Source: an uncultured SAR86 cluster bacterium (GTDB lineage: Bacteria > Pseudomonadota > Gammaproteobacteria > Magnimaribacterales > AG-339-G14). Taken from it: a DNA stretch of 64,000 nt. The notes below the pieces were generated by a model that worked only from the letters and a program-made list of their open reading frames with translations, made no database searches and was not told the origin of the DNA. The stretch is from assembly GCA_902616715.1 (NCBI GenBank), contig CACMTR010000001.1, forward strand, positions 248,001 to 312,000, read 5' to 3'. This document shows positions 44,051 to 51,968 of the stretch, piece after piece (position 1 is the first letter of the stretch; every line of letters starts with the position of its first letter). Made by a program: the position numbers and the translations under genes.

Positions 44051-45966
44051 TCAAGAACAACAAGAGTTGCGCCATTCTCTACTTGCTCATCTTTATGAAT
44101 TAAGATTTCTTTTACTTTTCCGTCACTTGGAGCCAATACTTTATGTTCCATTTTCATAGCCTCAAGAATTATCAAAGTGTCTCCTTTTTTAATCTTTGCA
44201 CCTTTTTTTATTTTTATTTCAACTACTTTTCCCGGCATTGGAGCATTTAATCCTCCTTCTATAGCTACTTTTTTCACTGTCTCAAACTTAGGGAGGATTT
44301 TAAATAAGACATCTCCACTTTTAGATTGAATAAGTAACAATTCGTTATCAAAAGTAACTTTACTTCTTATTCTTGTGTTGTCGATTTCAACATCAATAAA
44401 ATTCTTATCCCATGTATTTATTTTTGCTGAGTTATTTTTATCAGTTGTAAATATTTCTTCTCTATTATTTTTATATTTAACAGTTAATAATTCGTCATTA
44501 AATTGTAGTTTAATTTCTTGCATTGGAAGTCTTGCGTTATTCCATCCTGAGGACAAATTTGATAAAACTTCAGATTCATATCGATTTTTTCCCTGAATCC
44601 ACATTGAAGCAGCAATTGCTAAAAAATAAATTTCTTCTTCATTTAAATTAATTTCATCTTTGATTTTTGCTTTTTCTAAAAAATCAGTCGTTGTATTACC
44701 CTTTAGAAATTCATCTGATCTAAGAATGGAAATTAAGTAATCTCTGTTAGTTTTGAGTCCTCCAAAATGACTATTTTCGAGAGCTAACGCTAATTTATTT
44801 GCAGCTTCAACTCTAGTTTCTCCATATGAAATAATTTTAGCTAACATAGGATCAAAATTTGGAGTAATCTCTGAACCAGTTTCTACTCCTGTATCCCACC
44901 TAACAAGTGGATCTTCTGTTGGCTCAAAAGCAATGAGTTTTCCAGTTACTGGTAAAAAATTATTTCCAGGATCTTCTGAATAAAGTCTTACTTCAATTGA
45001 AGACCCAAACCATTTTATATCTTCTTGAGAAAAATCTAGGGGCTCTCCATTTGCAATTTTTAATTGCTCCCTAACAAGATCTATGCCAGTTACTTCTTCG
45101 GTAACTGGATGTTCAACTTGCAATCGAGTATTCACCTCAAGAAACCAAAATTCTTTTGTTGCTTCATCAAGTAAAAATTCAACGGTTCCTGCAGATTCAT
45201 ATTTCAGCAGGGATGCTATCTTTATTGCAGCTGAACCCATTTTATTTCTTAGTTCTTCGTCTACAACTGGGGAAGGAGATTCTTCAACGACTTTTTGATG
45301 TCTTCGTTGAATGGAACATTCCCTCTCTCCTAAATGAACAATGTTTCCATAAGAATCTCCTAAAATTTGAATTTCTATATGTCTTGATTTTGCAATATAT
45401 CTTTCGATAAAAACTCTTTTATCGCCAAATCCTCCCTCGGCCTCTCTTTGAGCAGAGGCAATAGACTCTTTTAAATCTTTCTGACTTTTAACAATCCTCA
45501 TACCTTTTCCACCACCTCCAGCAGCAGCTTTAATTAATAAAGGGTATCCAATTTTTTTTGCTTCTTTAGGATCACTTGTCATTGGCAATGTTGGAACGTT
45601 AGCTTTTTCAGATAATTTTTTTGCAGTTAATTTGTCACCCATTTTTTTAATAGCGTTTGCCGAAGGTCCTACCCACTTTATATTTGATTTAGATACCAAA
45701 TTCGCAAAATTAGAGTTTTCAGATAAAAAGCCATAGCCAGGATGAATTGCATCAACATTTGCAGTGGTTGCAATCTCAATTATTGTTTTGGCGTCTAAGT
45801 ACGAAGAATCAAGTTTAAATGCTTCTTTTGCTTCTCTGACATAGGGTGAATTTGCATCTGGATCAGTATAAATTGCCACGGTACTTATCCCCATCTGATG
45901 AGCAGATTTAATTATCCTAGAAGCAATCTCCCCTCTATTAGCAATCAGCAATTTCTTTATTGTCAT
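44047..45966 (-). CDS. Acyl-CoA carboxylase, biotin carboxylase/biotin carrier (alpha) subunit
   Basis: A 639-residue fusion. The biotin carboxylase part has KLLIANRGEIASRIIKSA, LIKAAAGGGGKGMRIV (ATP loop), and EFLEVNTRLQVEHPVTE. The C-terminal biotinyl domain has LEAMKMEHKV with the biotinylated Lys near 605. This architecture is shared by methylcrotonyl-, geranyl-, propionyl- and acetyl-CoA carboxylase alpha subunits. Next to an AtuA-like protein and a hydratase, the methylcrotonyl or geranyl type is favoured (inference). It overlaps the beta gene by 4 bp. Confidence 0.9.
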   Translation of the reverse strand: MTIKKLLIANRGEIASRIIKSAHQMGISTVAIYTDPDANSPYVREAKEAFKLDSSYLDAKTIIEIATTANVDAIHPGYGFLSENSNFANLVSKSNIKWVGPSANAIKKMGDKLTAKKLSEKANVPTLPMTSDPKEAKKIGYPLLIKAAAGGGGKGMRIVKSQKDLKESIASAQREAEGGFGDKRVFIERYIAKSRHIEIQILGDSYGNIVHLGERECSIQRRHQKVVEESPSPVVDEELRNKMGSAAIKIASLLKYESAGTVEFLLDEATKEFWFLEVNTRLQVEHPVTEEVTGIDLVREQLKIANGEPLDFSQEDIKWFGSSIEVRLYSEDPGNNFLPVTGKLIAFEPTEDPLVRWDTGVETGSEITPNFDPMLAKIISYGETRVEAANKLALALENSHFGGLKTNRDYLISILRSDEFLKGNTTTDFLEKAKIKDEINLNEEEIYFLAIAASMWIQGKNRYESEVLSNLSSGWNNARLPMQEIKLQFNDELLTVKYKNNREEIFTTDKNNSAKINTWDKNFIDVEIDNTRIRSKVTFDNELLLIQSKSGDVLFKILPKFETVKKVAIEGGLNAPMPGKVVEIKIKKGAKIKKGDTLIILEAMKMEHKVLAPSDGKVKEILIHKDEQVENGATLVVLD

Positions 45967-47594
45967 AGTCTGAATACACCAAAACCTTTAGAGCCTTTGA
46001 TTTTTTTGTTATTTACAACTGACAAACAAATACCAAGTACATCTCTTGTATCCCTGGGATCGATAATGCCATCGTCGCTTAGAACGCTTGTTGCTTTTAA
46101 TGCTACTGAGGCTTTGTCATGACCTATTTGCTGATTTTTAACAATTTCTGCATCTTCTTTTTCATCAAATTTAATACCTTTTCTTGCTGCTTGACCTCTT
46201 CTAACTATTGACATAACACCAGCTATAACTTCTCCACCCATGACTGCAATTTTTGCAGTAGGCCAAAGAAAGGTAAATGAGTTACCAAATTCTCTTCCAG
46301 ACATTGCATACGTTCCAGCTCCGTAGGAATTTCCAACAATTACGGTAAGGTGAGGAACTTCAGAATTTGAAACCGCATTTAACATCTGCGCGCCTTTTTT
46401 TATAGAACCATCTTGTTCGTAATCTTTGCCAACCATAAATCCAGTAATGTTTTGTAAAAAAACTAAAGGTAAGTTTCTCTTATTACATAATTGAATGAAA
46501 TGAGCAGCTTTTTGAGAAGCATTTGGAAATAGCATGCCATTATTACCCAATACTCCAACTGGATATCCGTGTATTGATATAAAGCCACAAATAATTGTTG
46601 GACCAAAGAGCGGCTTAAATTCCTCAAATTTTGATCCATCTGCAATTCTTCCAATGATTTCTCTTATGTCAAAAGGAGTTTTTAAGCTTGGTTCAATTAG
46701 ACCTAAAAGGTCGTCTTGGTTATGAAGCGGCTCCTCAATTGAAAATCTTGGCTTTGTTCCTTCTTTTTCCCAATTTAAGTGAGACATTACTTCTCGAGCA
46801 ATTCTTATTCCATCTAAATCATTATCAGCAAGATACTCTGCAAGTCCTGATTTTTCTGCATGCATCTTAGCTCCTCCAATATCTTCTCTCGAAGAGATTT
46901 CTCCAGTAGCCATTTGAACCAGTGGAGGGCCGGCAAGTGCTACATCAGCTTGATCTTTGACAAAAATATTATAATCAGACATCCCGGGTTGATAAGCTCC
47001 GCCAGCGGTAGCTGTTCCAAAGGTAACAGTTACTGTAGGAATATTTAGTTTAGATAATTCTGTAATTTCATAAAATTGTCTTCCAGATTCAGCAAAGTGA
47101 GTCGTTCCTCCAACTACTGCATTACTTCTCGGTCTGAGATCCCCACCTGCAGATTCAACGAATTGAATAAATGGTAATCTACTATCACGTGCAATTTGCA
47201 TGGCTCGCATCCATTTTTTTACTGAATAGAAATGCATTGCACCTGCAAGGACAGTCGGATCATTAGCGAAAATTATGCATTCAATACCAGCGCTAACTCC
47301 AATTCCTGCAATTGCTCCTCCACCAACAGGGTAGTCAGATTTATAAGCAGCGAGACCACTTATTTCAAGAAATGGACTATCAGGGTCTAAAAAATGAAAT
47401 ACTCGTTCTCTTACTGGAAGTTTTCCTCTTTTAGCTAATCTTTCTTTATGATGTTCTCCACCCCCGAGTTCAGCTTCATCTAACAGAACATCGATTTCTT
47501 CTAGCATTGAAAGCATAGAAGTTTTATTTTTATTAAATTGCTCGCTAGATGTATCTAATTTTGATTCAAAGGGCTGTGATTCTAGTTTAGGCAT
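45963..47594 (-). CDS. Acyl-CoA carboxylase, carboxyltransferase (beta) subunit
   Basis: A 543-residue carboxyltransferase with both crotonase-like halves: FLEISGLAAYKSDYPVGGGAIAGIG, then FVESAGGDLRPRSNAVVGG, GTATAGGAYQPGMSDY, and in the second half LVFLQNITGFMVGKDYEQDG and VIVGNSYGAGTYAMSGREF. The FMVGKDYE region resembles methylcrotonyl/geranyl-CoA carboxylase beta subunits (LiuB/AtuC) more than propionyl-CoA carboxylase. It is the promoter-proximal gene of the carboxylase operon. Confidence 0.9.
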   Translation of the reverse strand: MPKLESQPFESKLDTSSEQFNKNKTSMLSMLEEIDVLLDEAELGGGEHHKERLAKRGKLPVRERVFHFLDPDSPFLEISGLAAYKSDYPVGGGAIAGIGVSAGIECIIFANDPTVLAGAMHFYSVKKWMRAMQIARDSRLPFIQFVESAGGDLRPRSNAVVGGTTHFAESGRQFYEITELSKLNIPTVTVTFGTATAGGAYQPGMSDYNIFVKDQADVALAGPPLVQMATGEISSREDIGGAKMHAEKSGLAEYLADNDLDGIRIAREVMSHLNWEKEGTKPRFSIEEPLHNQDDLLGLIEPSLKTPFDIREIIGRIADGSKFEEFKPLFGPTIICGFISIHGYPVGVLGNNGMLFPNASQKAAHFIQLCNKRNLPLVFLQNITGFMVGKDYEQDGSIKKGAQMLNAVSNSEVPHLTVIVGNSYGAGTYAMSGREFGNSFTFLWPTAKIAVMGGEVIAGVMSIVRRGQAARKGIKFDEKEDAEIVKNQQIGHDKASVALKATSVLSDDGIIDPRDTRDVLGICLSVVNNKKIKGSKGFGVFRL

Positions 47595-47665
47595 ATTTAT
47601 TAAATTGATAGAAAAATATGCCTGAAAAAACAGTTCATGTCCATTTAGATTTTATTAAGTCTGGG

Positions 47666-47671
47666 TATAAT
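47666..47671 (+). promoter_or_regulatory. Probable -10 element of tRNA-Val(TAC)
   Basis: TATAAT, 12 bp before the mature tRNA 5' end. The best -35 (TTTAGA, 47644-47649, 16-bp spacer) is weak. The call rests on the perfect hexamer and its position. Confidence 0.45.
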
Positions 47672-47683
47672 ACAAATCTCTTT

Positions 47684-47759
47684 GGGCGATTAACTCAATT
47701 GGTAGAGTGCCACCCTTACAAGGTGGAAGTTACAGGTTCAAGTCCTGTATCGCCCACCA
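47684..47759 (+). tRNA. tRNA-Val (anticodon TAC)
   Basis: A 76-nt tRNA. Acceptor GGGCGAT pairs with ATCGCCC, anticodon stem CCACC/GGTGG encloses CTTACAA, T-arm ACAGGTTCAAGTCCTGT. Discriminator A, CCA encoded. Clustered with tRNA-Asp, a common gammaproteobacterial pairing. Confidence 0.97.
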
Positions 47760-47824
47760 TTAAAATATCATTTTGATGAAAAACTCTTCAGATCTTTTTC
47801 AAGTTACTTTCTTTTTATACTATG

Positions 47825-47830
47825 TATAAT
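47825..47830 (+). promoter_or_regulatory. Probable -10 element of tRNA-Asp
   Basis: TATAAT, 14 bp before the mature tRNA, with TTACTT (47804-47809) as a poor -35 at a short 15-bp spacing. A separate promoter would explain the unusually long 85-bp gap between the two tRNA genes. Confidence 0.42.
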
Positions 47831-47844
47831 TGGCTTTCTAAAAT

Positions 47845-47923
47845 GGACCGGTAGTTCAGTTCTGGTTAGAACGCCGCCCTGTCACGGCGGAGGTCGCGGG
47901 TTCGAGCCCCGTCCGGTCCGCCA
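47845..47923 (+). tRNA. tRNA-Asp (anticodon GTC)
   Basis: A 79-nt tRNA. Acceptor GGACCGG pairs with CCGGTCC, anticodon stem CCGCC/GGCGG encloses CTGTCAC, T-arm GCGGGTTCGAGCCCCGT. Discriminator G, CCA encoded. The D-loop (AGTTCTGGTTA between GTTC and GAAC) is 11 nt, about two longer than in most tRNA-Asp. Confidence 0.96.
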
Positions 47924-47943
47924 TAATATTCTAAAATTTTATT

Positions 47944-49149
47944 TCAGACCCACCTAGGAAAGGGGTCTTCTAATTCGATCCAATAATCTCTTCCTTTAAG
48001 AACTTCTTCCTCTTTTAAAAGACAATCATTCAACGCTTCAATTATTTTATCTTTATCTAAGTTTTGACCTATAAAAACTAATTCTTGACGCATGTCTCCA
48101 AAAGGCTCTACCCAAGTTTTTTTTATAGAATCTAAATACTCATGCTCGGTTGGCCAATCTTTTTTAGGGACTGCTTTCCAAAATAATCCAGCAAACCCAT
48201 GACGAGCAATTCCACCAGCTTGACTCCACTGACCAGCATATTGAGGTCTAGAAGCGAGCCAAAAATAACCTTTCGAACGAATTAGCTTTCCAAATTGATT
48301 AACATTATGAAGAAAATTATGAAATTTAGCTGGATGAAACGGTCGTCGAGCTTCATAACTAAAACTGCTGATACCATATTCTTCTGTTTCAGGAATATGT
48401 TCTCCTCTCATTTCTTTAAGCCATCCTGGAGACTGTTGAGCTTTTTCAAAATCAAATTTGCCGGTATTTAATACTTCATTAATATCAACTTCACCATTAG
48501 AAATAGGAATCACTTTTGCATCTGTGTTTAAAGTTTTGATTATTGCATTAAGCCTTGAGACTTCTTCAGATGAAACTAAATCTGTTTTACTTATCAAGAT
48601 GACGTCAGCAAATTCAATTTGATCAACTAGTAAGTCAGCAACACTGCGCTCGTCATCTTCTCCAAGAGATTCTCCTTTATCTACTAAATACTTTGCCTCA
48701 TCGTAGTCCTTCAAAAAATTAACTGCATCTACAACGGTAACCATTGTGTCTAAGTCAGCAACATCAGAAAGAGAAGTGCCATCTTCGTCCGCAAAAGTAA
48801 AAGTCTCTGCTACTGGTAAGGGTTCAGAAATTCCAGTTGATTCAATTACCAAGTAATCAAATCTCTTCTCTTGTGCAAGTTTAGTTACTTCAAGCAGTAA
48901 ATCTTCCCTCAAAGTACAACAGATACAACCATTGCTCATTTCAACAAGTTTTTCTTCACTTCTATTTAATGAGACCTCGTTTTGCACAATTGCAGAATCA
49001 ATATTTATTTCACTCATATCGTTTACAATGACAGCGACTTTTTTGTCTTGTCTATTGTTTAATATGTTACTTAAAACTGTGGTTTTACCAGCTCCAAGAA
49101 ATCCAGACAGTACAGTGACAGGCAGTTTTGAAATATTAGTTTCCTGCAT
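47944..49149 (-). CDS. CobW/COG0523 family GTP-dependent metal chaperone
   Basis: A 401-residue G3E GTPase. VLSGFLGAGKTTVLSNIL is Walker A, EMSNGCICCTLREDLL holds the CxCC metal site, and ISKTDLV is the base-recognition motif. The C-terminal CobW domain includes RGEHIPETEEYGISSFSYEARRPFHP. The length and C-terminal block resemble zinc-linked members (ZigA/YciC type), but other metals are possible. It diverges from panD. An AT-rich dyad (ATATTAT-N4-ATAATAT, 49223-49240) in the gap might be an operator but does not match the Zur consensus well. Confidence 0.87.
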   Translation of the reverse strand: MQETNISKLPVTVLSGFLGAGKTTVLSNILNNRQDKKVAVIVNDMSEINIDSAIVQNEVSLNRSEEKLVEMSNGCICCTLREDLLLEVTKLAQEKRFDYLVIESTGISEPLPVAETFTFADEDGTSLSDVADLDTMVTVVDAVNFLKDYDEAKYLVDKGESLGEDDERSVADLLVDQIEFADVILISKTDLVSSEEVSRLNAIIKTLNTDAKVIPISNGEVDINEVLNTGKFDFEKAQQSPGWLKEMRGEHIPETEEYGISSFSYEARRPFHPAKFHNFLHNVNQFGKLIRSKGYFWLASRPQYAGQWSQAGGIARHGFAGLFWKAVPKKDWPTEHEYLDSIKKTWVEPFGDMRQELVFIGQNLDKDKIIEALNDCLLKEEEVLKGRDYWIELEDPFPRWV

Positions 49150-49257
49150 AAAAATTGTTTTTACAAATAAGAACTTACAAGAATGATTTTACTATAAAAA
49201 AAATAATAAATTCATAAAATTTATATTATCTATATAATATTTTTTTAAAATTTTTTC

Positions 49258-49584
49258 ATGAATACTATTCTTCTCAAATCTAAAATTCATAGAGCAGTCG
49301 TTACACACACTCAACTAGAGTATGACGGTTCTTGCGGAATTGACTCAGATTATATGAAGGAAGTCGACATTAAACCTTTTGAACAAATTCATATTTATAA
49401 TCTTACCAATGGAGAAAGATTGATAACTTATGCAATTGAAGCTGAAGCTGGATCAAAAACTATTTCTATGATGGGAGCTGCAGCTCATAAAGCAAGTGTG
49501 GGAGATTTAGTCATCATTGCTGCATATGGAAGTTTTGAAGAAAGAGAATTAGATGAATTTGAACCAAAAATATTGAGATTATAA
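49258..49584 (+). CDS. panD: Aspartate 1-decarboxylase
   Basis: Makes beta-alanine for pantothenate and CoA. 108 residues, somewhat shorter than the 126 of E. coli. LKSKIHRAVVTHTQLEYDGSCGID contains the self-processing site Gly24-Ser25, at the standard position, which yields the pyruvoyl group. YNLTNGERLITYAIEAEAGS and GDLVIIAAYGSF are conserved. The next gene starts 2 bp after its stop. Confidence 0.94.
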   Translation: MNTILLKSKIHRAVVTHTQLEYDGSCGIDSDYMKEVDIKPFEQIHIYNLTNGERLITYAIEAEAGSKTISMMGAAAHKASVGDLVIIAAYGSFEERELDEFEPKILRL

Positions 49585-49586
49585 AA

Positions 49587-50882
49587 ATGACAATTTTGAA
49601 AGACAAAATAACTCTTCCTTGCGGAGCACAAATTAAAAATAGAATTTGTAAAGCTGCGATGACAGAGAGAATAGCTTTTGCAGATAATTATACTAATCAG
49701 AGACATCTTAATCTTTACAAAAAATGGGCTGAAGGAGATATTGGAATTTTACTCACTGGGAATGTTCAGGTAGATAAAAATCATTTAGAAGGTCCTGCTA
49801 ATGTTTGTATAGAGGAAAATACATATGCTGAGCAACTTCCGCTTTTGAGAAAATGGGCTGAAGAAGGTACTAAAGACAACACTCATTTATGGATGCAAAT
49901 TTCTCATGCAGGAAGACAAACTCCTGGAGAAATCAATTCATCCCCTAAAGCTCCTTCATCTGTTCAATTAAAGATACCTGGAAGAAATTACGGAGTCCCT
50001 TCTGCATTATCAACAGAAGAAATTAATGAAATTATTAAAAAGTTTACTTTTGTTGCAAAGATTGCAAGAGAAACTGGATTTACAGGTATTCAGATTCATT
50101 CTGCTCATGGTTATCTGCTTTCAGAATTTTTATCTCCTGATATTAATTTAAGAGAAGATGAGTGGGGTGGAACTGTTGAAAATAGATCTAGGATTCACGT
50201 TGAAATAATCAAAAGTATTAGAAGGGAAGTTGGTGAAGATTTTCCTATATCAGTAAAAATGAATTCTGCAGATTTCCAAAAAGGGGGTTTCTCACCAGAT
50301 GATTCAATTCAAGTTGCAAAAATTATTGAGGCAGCAGGAGTAGACAACATAGAAATTTCTGGTGGAACTTATGAACAACCGCGTTTGTTAGGACTTGATA
50401 ATGTGAGTATTAATCCTGATCGAAGCGAGGTTAGAAAAGAGAGCACAATTGCAAGAGAAGCGTATTTTCTAGAATATGCAGAAAAAATTAAAAAAAACAT
50501 TCAGATACCATTAATGGTAACTGGAGGGTTTAGAACTAAAGAAGGAATGGAAAGTGCTGTTAAAAGCGGCGCTTGTGAAATTGTAGGTGTCGGTAGGCCA
50601 TTGTGTGCAAATCCTTTTGCGATCAAGGAAATGTTTGATGGGAAAATTGAACAGCTTCCAATTTATGAAAAAACTTTATCTTTGGGCCCATGGATTTTTT
50701 CTCCATCAAGTCCTTTTAGATTAATCCAGGCATTAAACGCATTTGGAGCTCAAGCATGGTTTTATCAGCAAATTAAAAGAATGGGCGATAATAAATTACC
50801 AGATTTATCGCTAGGACTTTTTTCTGCTTTTAGAAAAGATACTAATGAAGATAAAGAAGCTTTTAAAAATTTTAATAATTAA
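49587..50882 (+). CDS. NADH:flavin oxidoreductase, old yellow enzyme family
   Basis: A 431-residue FMN TIM-barrel enzyme. MQISHAGRQTPGEI, GIQIHSAHGYLLSEFLSP, LREDEWGGTVENRSR and VGVGRPLCANPFAIKEM are the OYE/2,4-dienoyl-CoA reductase-like blocks, with the substrate-binding His residues. There is no C-terminal FAD/4Fe-4S domain, so it is a single-domain ene-reductase type. The tail of about 60 residues (FRLIQALNAFGAQAWFYQQ) is an extra segment seen in one OYE subgroup. Likely co-transcribed with panD and the following SDR. Confidence 0.88.
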   Translation: MTILKDKITLPCGAQIKNRICKAAMTERIAFADNYTNQRHLNLYKKWAEGDIGILLTGNVQVDKNHLEGPANVCIEENTYAEQLPLLRKWAEEGTKDNTHLWMQISHAGRQTPGEINSSPKAPSSVQLKIPGRNYGVPSALSTEEINEIIKKFTFVAKIARETGFTGIQIHSAHGYLLSEFLSPDINLREDEWGGTVENRSRIHVEIIKSIRREVGEDFPISVKMNSADFQKGGFSPDDSIQVAKIIEAAGVDNIEISGGTYEQPRLLGLDNVSINPDRSEVRKESTIAREAYFLEYAEKIKKNIQIPLMVTGGFRTKEGMESAVKSGACEIVGVGRPLCANPFAIKEMFDGKIEQLPIYEKTLSLGPWIFSPSSPFRLIQALNAFGAQAWFYQQIKRMGDNKLPDLSLGLFSAFRKDTNEDKEAFKNFNN

Positions 50883-50899
50883 TTTTGTGGAGAAGAAAA

Positions 50900-51700
50900 A
50901 TGAAAATAGATGAATTATTTGATGTCAAAGATAAAGTAGCTTTAGTAACTGGAGGTTCTAGAGGTATTGGAGAAATGATTGCAGCAGCTTTTTTATCCAA
51001 TGGAGTAAAAGTTTACATTTCAGCTAGAAAAGCAGATCCATGCGATCAAAAAGCAATAGAACTTTCTGAAAAATATGGTTCAGAGTGTATTTCAATTCCT
51101 GCTGATGTTGGCTCCATGGACGGAATAATTAAATTGACCGAAGAAATTAAAGCTAGAGAGGATAAATTAGACTTTCTTATAAACAATGCCGGTGCTGCTT
51201 GGGGAGAAAAAATAGATGAATTTTCTGAAACAGGCTGGGATAAAGTAATGGATCTTAACGTAAAAGGAATGTTTTTTACGACTCAGAAACTTTTACCATT
51301 ACTGAGGAAAGCTGGTTCTCTTGAACTACCCTCAAAAGTAATAAATATTGGTTCAATCGATGGAATAAATACTCCAGCATTTGAAAATTATGTTTACAGC
51401 GCATCAAAGGCAGCAGTTCATCAATTAACTCGTCATTTAGCATCAAAACTAGTTCGCGAGAATATTCTGGTCAATGCGATTGCTCCAGGACCTTTTCCAA
51501 GCAGAATGCTAGGTTCTGCGGTTGCTCATGACTTTAGCCCACTCGAAGAAAGGAGCCCTGTAAAAAGAATTGGTACTATGGAGGATATAGGAGGTTTAGC
51601 TATCTATTTATGTTCTCGAGCTGGAAACTTCACAATCGGAGAAACGATTACTTGTGACGGTGGATTAACAGCTTGTTCAGGACATAATTTGTCAGTTTAA
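50900..51700 (+). CDS. Short-chain dehydrogenase/reductase (SDR)
   Basis: The track starts at a TTG (50885); the ATG at 50900 (MKIDELFDVKDKVALV) has a GGAGAAG ribosome-binding site and is preferred, giving 266 residues. VTGGSRGIGE is the cofactor loop, LINNAGAAWG and the YVYSASKAA catalytic Tyr/Lys motif are present, and AIAPGPFPSRM follows. A classical NAD(P)-dependent oxidoreductase; substrate unknown. It ends just before the small-RNA interval. Confidence 0.9.
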   Translation: MKIDELFDVKDKVALVTGGSRGIGEMIAAAFLSNGVKVYISARKADPCDQKAIELSEKYGSECISIPADVGSMDGIIKLTEEIKAREDKLDFLINNAGAAWGEKIDEFSETGWDKVMDLNVKGMFFTTQKLLPLLRKAGSLELPSKVINIGSIDGINTPAFENYVYSASKAAVHQLTRHLASKLVRENILVNAIAPGPFPSRMLGSAVAHDFSPLEERSPVKRIGTMEDIGGLAIYLCSRAGNFTIGETITCDGGLTACSGHNLSV

Positions 51701-51729
51701 AAAAAATCCTGCCTCTTTCGAGGCAGGAT
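51699..51729 (-). terminator. Strong rho-independent terminator
   Basis: On the minus strand ATCCTGCCTC-GAAA-GAGGCAGGAT forms a perfect 10-bp stem with a GNRA loop followed by a run of U (A8 on the plus strand, 51699-51706). It can only end minus-strand transcription: the candidate small RNA and any read-through from the SLC13 gene. It is the clearest intrinsic terminator seen in the window. Confidence 0.9.
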
Positions 51730-51884
51730 CCCAAGATAAAGTATCTCAACTTAAATCTTTCTAAAGGCGGCCGAAGCGTCCTCTAGTCGGAATAGGGAAA
51801 ACCCTAGTCAGGCGGTCCTCCCTGATATTCCTGTTAAATTGTTCGTATTAATTTTGGATCACCTCCTGTCAGGGATTGTTTAAA
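51699..51884 (-). ncRNA. Candidate CsrB/RsmZ-like regulatory small RNA
   Basis: This fills most of the only long gap between convergent genes (51701-51968). Read on the minus strand it has repeated GGA motifs: ACAGGAGGTG, ACAGGAATA, CAGGGAGGACC, AGAGGACG and TGGGATCC. Two lie in hairpin loops (TCAGG/CCTGA enclosing GAGGACCG; CCGA/TCGG enclosing AGAGGACG). AGGAGGTGATCC is a perfect complement of the 16S rRNA 3' end, yet no ATG, GTG or TTG ORF follows at a suitable distance. It ends in a strong intrinsic terminator and has a plausible promoter. The csrA gene lies in the same window. Alternatives are a structured 3' UTR of the SLC13 gene or another sRNA class. The 5' end is estimated. Confidence 0.55.
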
Positions 51885-51890
51885 TTAGCA

Positions 51891-51920
51891 AAAATAGAGA
51901 CCCTGTTTTAATTCTATCAA
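51891..51920 (-). promoter_or_regulatory. Possible promoter of the small RNA
   Basis: On the minus strand TTGATA (51920-51915), 18 bp, TATTTT (51896-51891). It would start RNA near 51884. The -35 matches four or five positions, the -10 four. Pattern only. Confidence 0.35.
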
Positions 51921-51968
51921 TTGCGACTCTCATTTAAATTTTACTCCATTTTAATTTACAATCAATTA

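Noticed and set aside
51854-51867. TTGGATCACCTCCT as a fragment of a 16S rRNA gene
   Set aside because: It equals the 16S 3' tail, but the bases before it (GTTCGTATTAATTT) do not continue as 16S helix 45, so it is not an rRNA remnant.
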